From the NCBI RefSeq assembly GCF_001941825.1, contig NZ_CP019037.1, positions 62,001-126,000 on the forward strand: a stretch of 64,000 bases of DNA. Reading direction: 5' to 3'. Shown piece after piece: positions 55,386 through 63,945 of the stretch. The position numbers were made by a program, and so were the translations under genes. The notes beneath the pieces were generated by a model. It saw only the letters and a program-made list of their open reading frames with translations. It did not search any database and had not been told where the DNA came from. Position 1 is the first letter of the stretch; every line of letters starts with the position of its first letter. Source of the stretch: Massilia putida (GTDB lineage Bacteria > Pseudomonadota > Gammaproteobacteria > Burkholderiales > Burkholderiaceae_D).

Positions 55386-57017
55386 TCAGCGCTTGCTGAT
55401 CTTGATGTCGGTGAGTTCCAGGTCCCACGTGGCCGGCGTGCAGCCTTCCTCGCGCAACTGGTACTTCAGCACCCGTCCCTGCGGGTTTTTCGGCATCGCC
55501 GTGCGGAACTCGATGTAGCGCGGCAGGGCGTAATAGGGGACGGCGTCGACCGCCCAGTGGAACAGGGCTTCCGGCGTCAGGGCGCAACCGGGCTTCAGGA
55601 TCGCGGTGACCTTGACGTCGTCCTCGCCCTTGTCGGACGGCACCGCATGGACCGCGACCTCCTCGAGGTCGGGATGCGCGGAGAATGCCGCTTCCATCTC
55701 GAAGCTGGAGATGTTCTCGCCGCGCCGGCGCAGGTAATCCTTCTTGCGGTCGACGAAGTAGAAGAAGCCGTCGTCGTCGAACTTGCCGATGTCGCCACTG
55801 TGGAACCACATGTTGCGCATGACCTTCATGGTATCCGCCGGCCGGCCCCAGTAGCCCATGAACATGATGTCGGGGCGCAGCGGCCGCACCACGATCTCGC
55901 CCGGCGTATTGGCCGGCAGTTCGCGATCGAGGTCGTCGACGATGCGCACGTCGAAGTCCGGAATGCGCTTGCCGGAGGAACCGGGCGCCGCATATTCGCC
56001 GGCGGGCAGCGAGGTGATGACGCTGGCCTCGGTCAGTCCGTAGCCGTTGCCGCCGACCTGCCTGGCACCGAAGCGCTCGCGCCAGATCTTCTTCGTCTCT
56101 TCGGTGAACGGGTTGCCGCGCACGGTATGGATCTGGCCGAAGCAGCGCCGCGCCGCCTCGCTGTCCGGCGCCTGCGCCAGCAGGCCGCCCATGCCGCCGA
56201 GGATCGACGCGATGGTGGCGCCGCTGCGCTCGACCTCGGGCCAGAAATTCGAAACCGAGAAGCGCGGGACAATCGCGACACGCGCACCCACCAGGATGTT
56301 CGACAACACGCCAACGCACATGGCATTCATGTGGAACAGCGGCAGCGGGGTGATCGTGATGTCGTCGGCCGTCGCCGGGCCCGCGCGCAACTGCAGGCGC
56401 GCCAGGTTGCACATGTAGTTATAGCTCAACATGCAGCCCTTCGAGGGGCCGGTGGTGCCGGAGGTATAGACGATGCAGGCCAGGTCGGACGGTGCCGGCT
56501 TCGTCGCGATCGGTTCGTCGCTGTGGCCGCGGTGCTCGTCGAGCGCGGCGATCCGGATCGGGCAGGGCGGCAGCTTGTCCAGCGTACCGCGATAGAGCAG
56601 CAGGGCGGCGTCCGGCAGGCCGTCGGCGACCTGGGCGATGCGCTCGACGTAGTCCGCCTCGCAGATCAGGATGCGCGCCTTCGAATCGGCGATCTGGTGG
56701 CGCAGGAATTCGCCGCGCAGTGCCGTGTTCACGGGCACGCTGACCGCGCACAGCTTGTTCGCCGCAATCCATCCCGCTACCGCGTCGATATTATTGTCCA
56801 GCATCGTGAGGACAGTGTCGCCCGCGCGCACGCCCAGTCCGGCCAGTGAATGCGCCAGGCGCGTCGTCAATTGGTCGAATTCGCCATAAGTGGTCAGTTT
56901 GCCGCCAAAGTCGAGCAGCACGCGGTCGGGGTGCGCCGCCACTGCCCTGTCGAGTGCGGCGATGACGGTGTCCTGCGGCCCCACCGACCATGTATCGAGA
57001 TTGCCCATGCCTGCCAT
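55386..57017 (-). CDS. AMP-dependent acyl-CoA ligase (CaiC-like)
   Basis: 543 residues of the ANL superfamily: P-loop YTSGTTGPSKG, A5 motif GYGLTEAS, A7 motif SGDIGKFDDDGFF, hinge VDRKKDYLRRRGENIS and C-terminal Lys in NPQGRVLKYQLRE. The residues GNGYGLTEAS and the overall length suit the carnitine/crotonobetaine- and medium-chain-acid-ligase group. The ATG at 57017 has TGGAGACGAC upstream; the frame continues upstream without a better start. It is divergent from the TetR gene at 57171, with a candidate operator 27 bp before it. Confidence 0.9.
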   Translation of the reverse strand: MAGMGNLDTWSVGPQDTVIAALDRAVAAHPDRVLLDFGGKLTTYGEFDQLTTRLAHSLAGLGVRAGDTVLTMLDNNIDAVAGWIAANKLCAVSVPVNTALRGEFLRHQIADSKARILICEADYVERIAQVADGLPDAALLLYRGTLDKLPPCPIRIAALDEHRGHSDEPIATKPAPSDLACIVYTSGTTGPSKGCMLSYNYMCNLARLQLRAGPATADDITITPLPLFHMNAMCVGVLSNILVGARVAIVPRFSVSNFWPEVERSGATIASILGGMGGLLAQAPDSEAARRCFGQIHTVRGNPFTEETKKIWRERFGARQVGGNGYGLTEASVITSLPAGEYAAPGSSGKRIPDFDVRIVDDLDRELPANTPGEIVVRPLRPDIMFMGYWGRPADTMKVMRNMWFHSGDIGKFDDDGFFYFVDRKKDYLRRRGENISSFEMEAAFSAHPDLEEVAVHAVPSDKGEDDVKVTAILKPGCALTPEALFHWAVDAVPYYALPRYIEFRTAMPKNPQGRVLKYQLREEGCTPATWDLELTDIKISKR

Positions 57018-57043
57018 GTCGTCTCCAGTTTTGCGATTATTTA

Positions 57044-57060
57044 TGTTCGGAATATAAACA
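57044..57060. promoter_or_regulatory. Candidate operator of the 57171 TetR regulator
   Basis: TGTTCGGAATATAAACA; its complement GTTTATATT-CC-GAACA matches GTTTATATTGAACA at 63337-63350. It lies in the divergent ligase/TetR promoter. Confidence 0.55.
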
Positions 57061-57170
57061 GAAATGCGAAAAGTGTCAAAGAAAATGGTTTCGATCGGTC
57101 GCCTGTGCGCTTTCCGCACCGGTGGCCTTGCGCTACAATCGCGATTCGAAAAACGTTTGAGAAAAAATCG

Positions 57171-58040
57171 ATGACCGCTCCAGTCAAAGCAGCGAAACAG
57201 ACGGCGGCGCCCAAGCCGAAAGCGGTCGTCAAGACCGTGACCGGCGCCAGGGTGGCAGCCAAGCGCGCCACGCCCGCGGCCGATCCGGCGTCCGGCAAGC
57301 CGGTCAAGGCCGGGGCGCGTGCGACGGTGCCGGCGAGGGAGTCGGTCAAGCGGGTGGCGGGGCCCGCAGCCAAGAGCAGCGCCAAGCCGCCGGCCGCGCA
57401 GGCCGATGCGCCGGCAGCCAGGCCGTCCGCCAAGGCGGCTGTGAAAGCCGCGCCGAAGGTCAAGCTGAACAAGCGTTCGAGCGAAACGATCGCCAAGATC
57501 CTGGCCGTCACCGAGGAAATCATCCTGCGCTCGGGGGCGGAGCGCATCTCGATCCTCGACGTGTGCGACGAGGTCGGTATTTCGCGCGGCACCTTCTATC
57601 GCTATTTCTCGTCGCAGGACGACTTGCTGGACGCCTTCTCGCGCCACAAGCGCGACCAGTTCCACGCCACCCTGCAGAAGACCGCGGCCTCGAACGACCC
57701 GGACGAGCGCTTCCAGGCGCTGCTCGCATTCATCGACGACTACCTCGAGAACAGCCGCGCGCGACGCCTGCTGCTGGTGGCGCCGGACTATGCGACGCGC
57801 TGGCTGCAGCGCATCTTCGCCGACTCGGTGCACCGCTTCCAGGACATCCTGGGCCTCGTGTTCGACGCGTGGGAAGAGCGGCACGGCATCGTGATCGACC
57901 GGGAACTCGTGTGCGAATTGATGGTTCGCTACATCATGAGCGACGTGCTGGTGCCGGCCGGACCCGATCGCCGCAACCTGATGCGGCGTATCGAGCGCTT
58001 CGTCCTCATGCTGCTCTCGGGACGGGTGGCACGCCGCTAG
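57171..58040 (+). CDS. TetR-family regulator with basic N-terminal tail
   Basis: 289 residues. The first ~95 are Ala/Lys/Pro-rich repeats such as AAKQTAAPKPKAVVK and AKSSAKPPAAQA, like eukaryotic H1 or bacterial H1-like tails. The TetR helix-turn-helix ISILDVCDEVGISRGTFYRYF follows at about residues 124-144, then an all-helical ligand domain. The ATG at 57171 follows GAGAAAAAATCG, a weak ribosome site. If a start inside the tail were used the protein would have normal TetR size, but the nearest in-frame Met is inside the core. Probably controls the ligase gene (55386) and the AhpD-like operon at 63.4 kb. Confidence 0.86.
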   Translation: MTAPVKAAKQTAAPKPKAVVKTVTGARVAAKRATPAADPASGKPVKAGARATVPARESVKRVAGPAAKSSAKPPAAQADAPAARPSAKAAVKAAPKVKLNKRSSETIAKILAVTEEIILRSGAERISILDVCDEVGISRGTFYRYFSSQDDLLDAFSRHKRDQFHATLQKTAASNDPDERFQALLAFIDDYLENSRARRLLLVAPDYATRWLQRIFADSVHRFQDILGLVFDAWEERHGIVIDRELVCELMVRYIMSDVLVPAGPDRRNLMRRIERFVLMLLSGRVARR

Positions 58041-58046
58041 CCATGC

Positions 58047-58063
58047 TTTGACCCGCGGTCAAA
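58047..58063. promoter_or_regulatory. Candidate operator of the 59753 TetR regulator
   Basis: TTTGACC-CGC-GGTCAAA is a perfect palindrome in the gap before the flavoprotein gene at 58173. It matches the site at 60513-60527. Confidence 0.68.
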
Positions 58064-58172
58064 CCGTTGCGCTGTCGCAAAGCGGCTCCGCCGTGTTCCA
58101 ATCGCCCCGGACGGGTACGACCCGACCGGGATACCGATAACGACACGATCCGCGCGAGCGGGAGGAGACAGC

Positions 58173-59756
58173 ATGACGGGAACGAAGCAGTACGACGCGG
58201 CGATCGTCGGGGGCGGGCACAACGGCCTGGCGGCCGCCTGCTACCTGGCACAAGCCGGCCGCAAGGTAGTGGTCATCGAGGCACGCGACAAGGTTGGCGG
58301 CATGGCCTCCAGCGGCTACCTGATCCCGGAGGCGCCGCGCCACCTGGTCCATCCGTGCGCGCTCGACCTGATGTCGCTGCGCGTGCATCCCATGATGCCG
58401 CGCGAACTGCAGCTTGAGCGCCACGGTTTTCGCCAGGTCGACATGGACCCGGGCTACGTTTACCTCCACCCCGACGGCAGTTCGCTGGTGTTCGGCCGCA
58501 GCGCCGCGCAGACGGCGGCCGAGATCCGGCGGTTCTCGGCACGCGACGCCGACCAGTTCCTGGCGTTGATGAAGCTCGTCGATGCGTTCATCGACATCGC
58601 GATCCCGATGATGCGCGTCGATCCGGCGCGGCGCAACCTCGGCGCCAAGTGGCAGTCGCTGCAGGCGCTGCTCAGGCACCGCAAGTTGAAACCCGAACTG
58701 ATGGCGCTGATCGGCAGCCCGGCCTACACGTCGATCATGGAACGCTTCGAACACCCGGTGACGCAGTCGGCCCTGTGCTGCCTGCTGGGCGCGGCCGGTC
58801 CGATCGCCGCCGAGACGACCGGCATCTACTTTGCGCTGCTGGGCTTTATCCACCGCTTCGGCCTGGGTCGTCCTGTCGGCGGCATGCAGACGTTGTCGGA
58901 TGCGCTGGCGGCGCGGCTGCGCGAGCTGGGCGGCGACATCCTGCTGTCGGCGCCGGCCGCCGAGATCGTCGCGCGCGGCGGCCGGGCCGGCGGCGTGCGC
59001 CTGGCGGACGGCAGGTTCGTGGAGGCGAGCGCGGTGGTCGCGTCGATTCACCCGAAAATGGCGCTCGAGATGGTCACGCCCGGTGCGCTCGACCGCCGTA
59101 CGCTGACCCGGGTCGCGCTGGCGCCCGCCAACGCCCATGGCGCGTCGCCGCTCAAGGTGGACGTCGCCTTGTCGGGCCAGGTCGCCTATGCGCGCCACGA
59201 GGCGTTGCGTCCCGACGGCCTCAGCCTGCGCAAGAGCGTCCTGCTGGTTGGTACCGCCGAGGCGGTGCTGGACAACTTCCGCTGCGCCGCGCGCGGGGAA
59301 GTGTCCGCGCTGCCCTACCTGTGGATCACGGCGCCGTCCGCCGTCGATCCTGGCCAGGCGCCGCCCGGCCAGGACATCGTCTACCTGTATCCGGTGGCGA
59401 TGCCGGTCGAGCCGCGCGAGGGCTGGGACGCGATCCGCGACCGGGTCGGCCAGCAGGCGATCGACCACGCGGCCGCGTACATGGATGGATTGAAGGACGG
59501 CGAGATCGGCCGGCGCGTCGAGGCCGCCCCCGACCTCGCGGCGCGGCTGAACGTGCATCGCGGATGCGTGGTGCACATCGATACGAATCCGGCGCGCAGC
59601 GCGCTGATGCGCCCGGCGGCGGGACTTGGCGGCGATACGCTGCCGGTCGCCGGCCTGTTCCTCGGCGGCGCGGGCGTGCACCCGGGCGGAGGCATCAACG
59701 GCCTGCCGGGGCGGATCGCGGCGCGTCGCGTCGAGCGCTTCCTGGGCCGGCGCTAG
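58173..59756 (+). CDS. PYROXD2-like FAD-dependent oxidoreductase
   Basis: 527 residues of the phytoene-desaturase/amine-oxidase-like flavoprotein superfamily. YDAAIVGGGHNGLAAACYL is the FAD dinucleotide motif at residues 7-25, followed by VVVIEARDKVGGMASSG, and GLFLGGAGVHPGGGINGLPG is the C-terminal FAD-contact motif of the PYROXD2/CrtI-like group. It could desaturate or dehydrogenate a lipid or terpenoid; nothing in the sequence gives the substrate. GGGAGGAGACAGC precedes the ATG. It ends in a 4-bp convergent overlap (CTAG) with the TetR gene. Confidence 0.88.
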   Translation: MTGTKQYDAAIVGGGHNGLAAACYLAQAGRKVVVIEARDKVGGMASSGYLIPEAPRHLVHPCALDLMSLRVHPMMPRELQLERHGFRQVDMDPGYVYLHPDGSSLVFGRSAAQTAAEIRRFSARDADQFLALMKLVDAFIDIAIPMMRVDPARRNLGAKWQSLQALLRHRKLKPELMALIGSPAYTSIMERFEHPVTQSALCCLLGAAGPIAAETTGIYFALLGFIHRFGLGRPVGGMQTLSDALAARLRELGGDILLSAPAAEIVARGGRAGGVRLADGRFVEASAVVASIHPKMALEMVTPGALDRRTLTRVALAPANAHGASPLKVDVALSGQVAYARHEALRPDGLSLRKSVLLVGTAEAVLDNFRCAARGEVSALPYLWITAPSAVDPGQAPPGQDIVYLYPVAMPVEPREGWDAIRDRVGQQAIDHAAAYMDGLKDGEIGRRVEAAPDLAARLNVHRGCVVHIDTNPARSALMRPAAGLGGDTLPVAGLFLGGAGVHPGGGINGLPGRIAARRVERFLGRR

Positions 59757-60469
59757 CGCGCGGCGCGCGTCAGCGGATCGAGCGTCCCGCGCTCGCGCTC
59801 GACCGCCGCCAGCACGAACGCGACCGCGAAACGGCGCCAGGTCTCGGCATCCGCCGCGTCGGCCACGTCGAGCGCGGCCAGCGTCGCCACCGTGTAGCGG
59901 TTGACGTAGGCGCTGGTCGTCGCCAGCGCGGCCATCGCCAGCAACATGTCGGCGTCGACGTCGGCGCGGAAATCGCCGCTCGCGACCCCGCGCGCCAGCG
60001 TCGTGCGCATCTTCTCGTTCAATTGCGGCGCCATGCCCGTGAAGCTGTTGCGCGGCGTGGTATGGCTCTCGTGGTAGCGGATGCCTTCCTGCGCCAGCGC
60101 GCGCAATTCTCCGTCGTGGTAGGGGCGCAGCATGTTGTCGAGCAGGGCGCGCAGGGCCTCGCGCGGCGACAGGTGGTCCAGGTCATGTTCCAGCAGCGTG
60201 GCCATGGCCTGCGCCGACGACTCGTCCAGCACGCAGCCGAACAGCTCTTCCTTGCTGCGGAAATAGTGGTACACCAGCTGCTTGGTCACGCCCGCGGCCT
60301 GGGCGATGTCGTCCACGCGCGCATCGGCCAGCCCGCGCGCGGCGAACTCGCGCCGCGCGGCGCCTGTGATGCGCCTGAGCGTGTCACGCTTGTTCGGCGG
60401 CGCCTTCGCGGTGGCGGTGTCGGCGCAGCGGGGGGCAAGGTTGTTTCGGGTATCCGGCAGGTCGGCCAT
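59753..60469 (-). CDS. TetR-family transcriptional regulator
   Basis: 238 residues: helix-turn-helix RVDDIAQAAGVTKQLVYHYF near residues 51-70, then SKEELFG and a C-terminal domain of the TetR_C type. It is divergent from the P450 gene and convergent with the flavoprotein gene; TTGACC-type palindromes in front of both (58047 and 60513) make these its probable targets. Start 60469 is the first ATG; the N-terminal ~25 residues are poorly conserved in the family, so a later start is possible. Confidence 0.88.
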   Translation of the reverse strand: MADLPDTRNNLAPRCADTATAKAPPNKRDTLRRITGAARREFAARGLADARVDDIAQAAGVTKQLVYHYFRSKEELFGCVLDESSAQAMATLLEHDLDHLSPREALRALLDNMLRPYHDGELRALAQEGIRYHESHTTPRNSFTGMAPQLNEKMRTTLARGVASGDFRADVDADMLLAMAALATTSAYVNRYTVATLAALDVADAADAETWRRFAVAFVLAAVERERGTLDPLTRAAR

Positions 60470-60512
60470 GGTCGGGGAGTCGATGGAGACAGCCGATGTT
60501 ATCGCATGCCGC

Positions 60513-60527
60513 TTGACCCGGCGTCAA
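60513..60527. promoter_or_regulatory. Candidate operator of the 59753 TetR regulator
   Basis: TTGACCCGGCGTCAA, between the divergent TetR and P450 genes; same form as the palindrome at 58047-58063. Confidence 0.65.
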
Positions 60528-60629
60528 ATAAAGTCGGTGGCGCCGCCCGCCGCCGCCGCCTAAGATGTGCACACCATTCGAAAACATGTTCATGTCCGCC
60601 GGGCGCGGCCATGGACGCGAGGAGACATC

Positions 60630-61898
60630 GTGAGTACCGACACCATCGACCTGGAGAGCGCCTACTCGGCGGTATCCGACACCTACAAGGGCACGGGCGA
60701 CATCCATGCCGCCTGCCGCGAAGCGCGGACGCGCTCGCCGATCTTTGTCGGCGATTTCATCCGCCAGTTCGGCGTGCCGACGAATGCCGGCATGCAGCAG
60801 GGCACGCGCCCGACCTTCGCCCTGTTCCGCCACCAGGACGTGATGGCGGTGCTGCGCGACGCGTCTTCCTATACCAGCGGCTTCATCGCCGAGGGACTGG
60901 GGGCGTTCTTCGACGGCCTGATCATCCTGGCCATGGACGGCGAACAGCACCGCGAGGTACGCGCGCTGCTGCAGCCGGCCTTCATGCCGGAAACGGTGAA
61001 CAAGTGGCGCGACCAGATCGACGCGGTCATCCGCAAGGACTTTCTCGAACCGTTAGCCGGGCGCGGGAAGGCCGACCTGATGGAATTCGGCCTCGCATTC
61101 CCGATCCGCGAAATGTATGCGCTGATGGGCTTCCCGACCGATAACCCGGACGCCTATCGACGCTACGCCGGCTGGGCGCTGGCGATGGTCGGCGGTAACC
61201 AGATCGATCCCGCCAAGGCCGGCGAGGCGCGCCGCAACGCCGCGATCGCGGTCAAACTGCTGTACGACGCGATCCTTGAAGTGGTGGTGCAACGGCGCGC
61301 CGACGGCAGCCAGGGCGACGACCTGATCGGCCGCCTGCTGCGCGCCGAGCACCAGGGGCGCAGGCTGGACGACCACGAAGTCACCACGTTCGTGCGTTCC
61401 CTGCTGCCGGCGGCCGGCGAAACCACCACGCGCACGTTCAGCTCCGTGATGACGCTGCTGCTGACCACCCCCGGCCTGCAGGACCGGGTACGCGCCGACC
61501 GGGCACTGGTGCCGAAGCTGATCGACGAGGCGGTGCGCTTCGAGCCGGTCGCCACGTTCAAGGTCCGCGAGACCGCCAGGGACGTCGAATTCCACGGCGT
61601 GACAATTCCCAAGGGTTCCTTCGTCCAGTGCATGGTCGCCTCCGCCAACCGCGACGAGGCCGTGTTCGAGCGGCCCGACGAGTTCGATATCGACCGCAAG
61701 ATCAAACCCTCGTTCGGCTTCGGTTTCGGGCCGCACATGTGCATCGGCCAGTTCGTCGCGAAGCTGGAACTGACCTGCGCCGTCAACGCCATCCTCGACC
61801 TGCTTCCCGGCCTGCGCCTCGATCCGGACATGCCGGCGCCCGTCATCGAAGGCGCCCAGCTGCGCGGCGCCGCCCACCTCCACGTGCTCTGGGACTGA
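60630..61898 (+). CDS. Cytochrome P450
   Basis: About 422 residues, a soluble bacterial P450. LPAAGETTTRTF is the oxygen-activating I-helix with its Thr pair, DEAVRFEP is the ExxR motif (Glu300, Arg303) and FGFGPHMCIGQ carries the heme-thiolate Cys371. The GTG at 60630 follows GAGGAGACATC and is preferred; an ATG at 60567 lacks a ribosome site. No ferredoxin or reductase gene is adjacent, so redox partners are elsewhere. It is the first gene of a block with the unknown 348-aa protein and a SnoaL-like protein, suggesting hydroxylation of a lipid or terpenoid. Confidence 0.92.
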   Translation: MSTDTIDLESAYSAVSDTYKGTGDIHAACREARTRSPIFVGDFIRQFGVPTNAGMQQGTRPTFALFRHQDVMAVLRDASSYTSGFIAEGLGAFFDGLIILAMDGEQHREVRALLQPAFMPETVNKWRDQIDAVIRKDFLEPLAGRGKADLMEFGLAFPIREMYALMGFPTDNPDAYRRYAGWALAMVGGNQIDPAKAGEARRNAAIAVKLLYDAILEVVVQRRADGSQGDDLIGRLLRAEHQGRRLDDHEVTTFVRSLLPAAGETTTRTFSSVMTLLLTTPGLQDRVRADRALVPKLIDEAVRFEPVATFKVRETARDVEFHGVTIPKGSFVQCMVASANRDEAVFERPDEFDIDRKIKPSFGFGFGPHMCIGQFVAKLELTCAVNAILDLLPGLRLDPDMPAPVIEGAQLRGAAHLHVLWD

Positions 61899-61903
61899 AC
61901 GCC

Positions 61904-62950
61904 ATGCATACATACAAGACCGTGCCCGAACGCGCCGATTTCGATTACCAGTGCCTGGTGGGACCGCAGAAGGTGACCGGCGCCGGCCTGGCCGACCTGC
62001 GCGACCACTTCGGCCTGAAGCTGACCAAGCACATGCCCTTCGGCTGCGTGCGCGACGCCGAAGGCGCGATCTACGCGATGGTGCGCGCGCTCAACGCGCC
62101 GGGCAGCAGCCCGAACCCGACCAAGTTCATCTACCAGTCGACCCGCACCGGCGACGGCACGCACCTGCGCATCGACCAGGCGCGCAGCGCCGCACAGGCG
62201 TCGACCATGTTCCCGCGGCGCTGGCTGGACGGCGACACCGCCGGCTGGGCCAGCCACGAGGACGAAGCGGGCAACCCGTGGCGGCTCACAGCGTCCGGCA
62301 CGCACTTCAGCTGGCGCGAAGAAGGGCTGTTCGCACTGGAAGGGCGCCTGCTCGGCCAGGGCATGCAGTGGTACCTGCCGGGACGCGACTGGGGCACGTT
62401 CTACGTCTCGCAGTTGTACGACGTCGCCGGCATGTGCGAAGGCCGGGCCGTGAAAGGCTTCATCACGCTGGACCAGGCCTGGATGGCGGAGGGCGGCGCC
62501 ATCCATTTCAAGAAGGACCTGGTGGTCAACCACGGCATGCACGTGATCTGGTGGACCTTCGCCACCGTCTATACCGACGGCACCTGGGACCTCGGCTCCT
62601 TCATGGTCGGCCATGGCAGGCTCGGTTACGCCATCTTCCAGAACGAGAAAGGCGAGGTCCGCTGCACCACGGATATCGAGGGCGAGGTCGTACACAAGCC
62701 GGGCAGCTATTTCGTCGAGCGCGCGCACATCGTCGTCGGCGGCGTCGAGACCTGGGAATTCGTGCCCGATCCCAAGGGCGAGATGATCGATTTCGTTGGC
62801 GGGTTCCCCATCACGGCCCAGCAGGAAGGCCGCTGGCGGCGCCGCGGCGACACGCGCACGCCGGACCGCTCGCTCGGCTGGGGAGAGACCGACCGGCGCA
62901 ACGGCAGCGCGCGCGACGTGCGCCCGGCCGGCCCGGGAGAACAGGCATGA
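61904..62950 (+). CDS. Conserved-looking protein of unknown function
   Basis: 348 residues starting 5 bp after the P450 stop. It is rich in Trp, Gly and aromatic beta-strand-like stretches (HVIWWTFATVYTDGTWDLGS, WYLPGRDWGTFYVSQLYDV), without signal peptide or membrane helix. This composition recalls the double lipocalin-like barrel of carotenoid hydratase/AttH-type proteins (DUF7064-like), but I cannot confirm a family. It overlaps the next gene by ATGA, so it is co-translated with it; it probably binds or converts the P450 substrate or product. Confidence 0.72.
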   Translation: MHTYKTVPERADFDYQCLVGPQKVTGAGLADLRDHFGLKLTKHMPFGCVRDAEGAIYAMVRALNAPGSSPNPTKFIYQSTRTGDGTHLRIDQARSAAQASTMFPRRWLDGDTAGWASHEDEAGNPWRLTASGTHFSWREEGLFALEGRLLGQGMQWYLPGRDWGTFYVSQLYDVAGMCEGRAVKGFITLDQAWMAEGGAIHFKKDLVVNHGMHVIWWTFATVYTDGTWDLGSFMVGHGRLGYAIFQNEKGEVRCTTDIEGEVVHKPGSYFVERAHIVVGGVETWEFVPDPKGEMIDFVGGFPITAQQEGRWRRRGDTRTPDRSLGWGETDRRNGSARDVRPAGPGEQA

Positions 62951-63303
62951 GCATGGACGCCGACGCCATCCGCCACTTCCTGCACACCCAGGTCGCCTGC
63001 TGGAATGCCGGTGACCGCGACGGCTTCCTCGCCGCGTACCGCGCGGCCGCGGCCGGCGGCCTGGCCATCGAGTACGTCGGCCGCCCGGCCACGGACGGTT
63101 GGCCGGTGCTGGATGCGATGTGGGAACGGCAGAACGCCGCCATCGAGATCGAGGAGGTGACGCTCATCGTCAACGGCGACGAGGCGGCGTGCCACAACCG
63201 CAACAGGTTGCGCCGCGACGGCACGGTCATCGACACCATCGAGCTGTATCGCTTCGAGCCGGACGGCAGGCTACTGGTGCGCTACTTCATCCGGCACGGG
63301 TGA
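62947..63303 (+). CDS. SnoaL-like / nuclear transport factor 2-fold protein
   Basis: 118 residues, cone-shaped NTF2-like fold pattern: helix HFLHTQVACWNAGDRDGFLAA, then alternating strands with VTLIVNGDEAACHNRNRL and ELYRFEPDGRLLVRYF. Such proteins act as ketosteroid-isomerase-like isomerases, cyclases or ester hydrolases, or only bind small molecules. Catalytic residues cannot be assigned. The start overlaps the previous stop by ATGA. Confidence 0.75.
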   Translation: MSMDADAIRHFLHTQVACWNAGDRDGFLAAYRAAAAGGLAIEYVGRPATDGWPVLDAMWERQNAAIEIEEVTLIVNGDEAACHNRNRLRRDGTVIDTIELYRFEPDGRLLVRYFIRHG

Positions 63304-63336
63304 ATGCACAAGAACGTCGACAATTTCCAGAAACGC

Positions 63337-63376
63337 GTTTATATTGAACACAAATAAGCATTTTGTTCAATAAAAC
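63337..63376. promoter_or_regulatory. Candidate operator pair before the AhpD-like operon
   Basis: GTTTATATTGAACA (63337-63350) and TTTTGTTCAATAAAAC (63361-63376) are near-inverted copies of one another and match the site at 57044-57060. Confidence 0.55.
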
Positions 63377-63391
63377 CGGATGGGGACAAGC

Positions 63392-63433
63392 ATGGCCGGA
63401 CTTCCGTACGACGTGGCAGGGGCGGCGCCATGA
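63392..63433 (+). CDS. Possible 13-residue leader ORF
   Basis: ATG at 63392 with GGGGACAAGC before it encodes MAGLPYDVAGAAP; its TGA overlaps the ATG of the next gene (ATGA). It may couple translation of the AhpD-like gene, or simply be a chance frame. Confidence 0.3.
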   Translation: MAGLPYDVAGAAP

Positions 63434-63945
63434 GCCGCCTGCCGCCGGTGCCGCTGGACGCGTTACCGCCGGACCTGGCCACGGCGGTCGCGCGCGGGCG
63501 CGCCAGCCGCATGCTCAGCACCACGCTGCCGGTCCAGGTCTGGGCGCACCGGCCGGAAGCGGCGGCGTCCTGGCTCGCCACCCTGGAAGCCATGCACCTG
63601 CGCGGGGTGCTGCCCGGGCGCCTGAAGGAGCTGGTGCGGCTGCGGATCGCATCGATCACGAACTGCAAGGCCTGCCAGCTCGCGCGCAAGGACGACAGCG
63701 TCGGCGCGGACGACCTGGCCTGCCTGGCCGCGGACTCGGCCCGCTTTTCACCGGCCGAACAGGCCGCGCTGCGCTACGCCGAGCTGTTCGCGGCCGACTA
63801 CACGGCCATCGACGACGTGTTGTTCGAGTCGCTCAAGCGCCATTTCACCGTTCCTGAAATCGTCGAACTGAACATGTTCTGCGCGCTGATGCTGGCCGGC
63901 GGGCGCATGACGTATGTGCAGCAGGCCTACGAGGACGCGCCGTGA
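63430..63945 (+). CDS. Carboxymuconolactone decarboxylase/AhpD-like protein
   Basis: 171 residues of the all-helical AhpD/CMD superfamily. ITNCKACQLARKDD contains the CxxC pair (Cys79, Cys82) of peroxidase-type members, with LKELVRLRIASI before it. AhpD-type proteins reduce peroxides or act as decarboxylases; the CxxC favours a thiol-redox role. It starts by ATGA overlap with a 13-codon ORF and overlaps the CoA-transferase gene by GTGA. Confidence 0.86.
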   Translation: MSRLPPVPLDALPPDLATAVARGRASRMLSTTLPVQVWAHRPEAAASWLATLEAMHLRGVLPGRLKELVRLRIASITNCKACQLARKDDSVGADDLACLAADSARFSPAEQAALRYAELFAADYTAIDDVLFESLKRHFTVPEIVELNMFCALMLAGGRMTYVQQAYEDAP

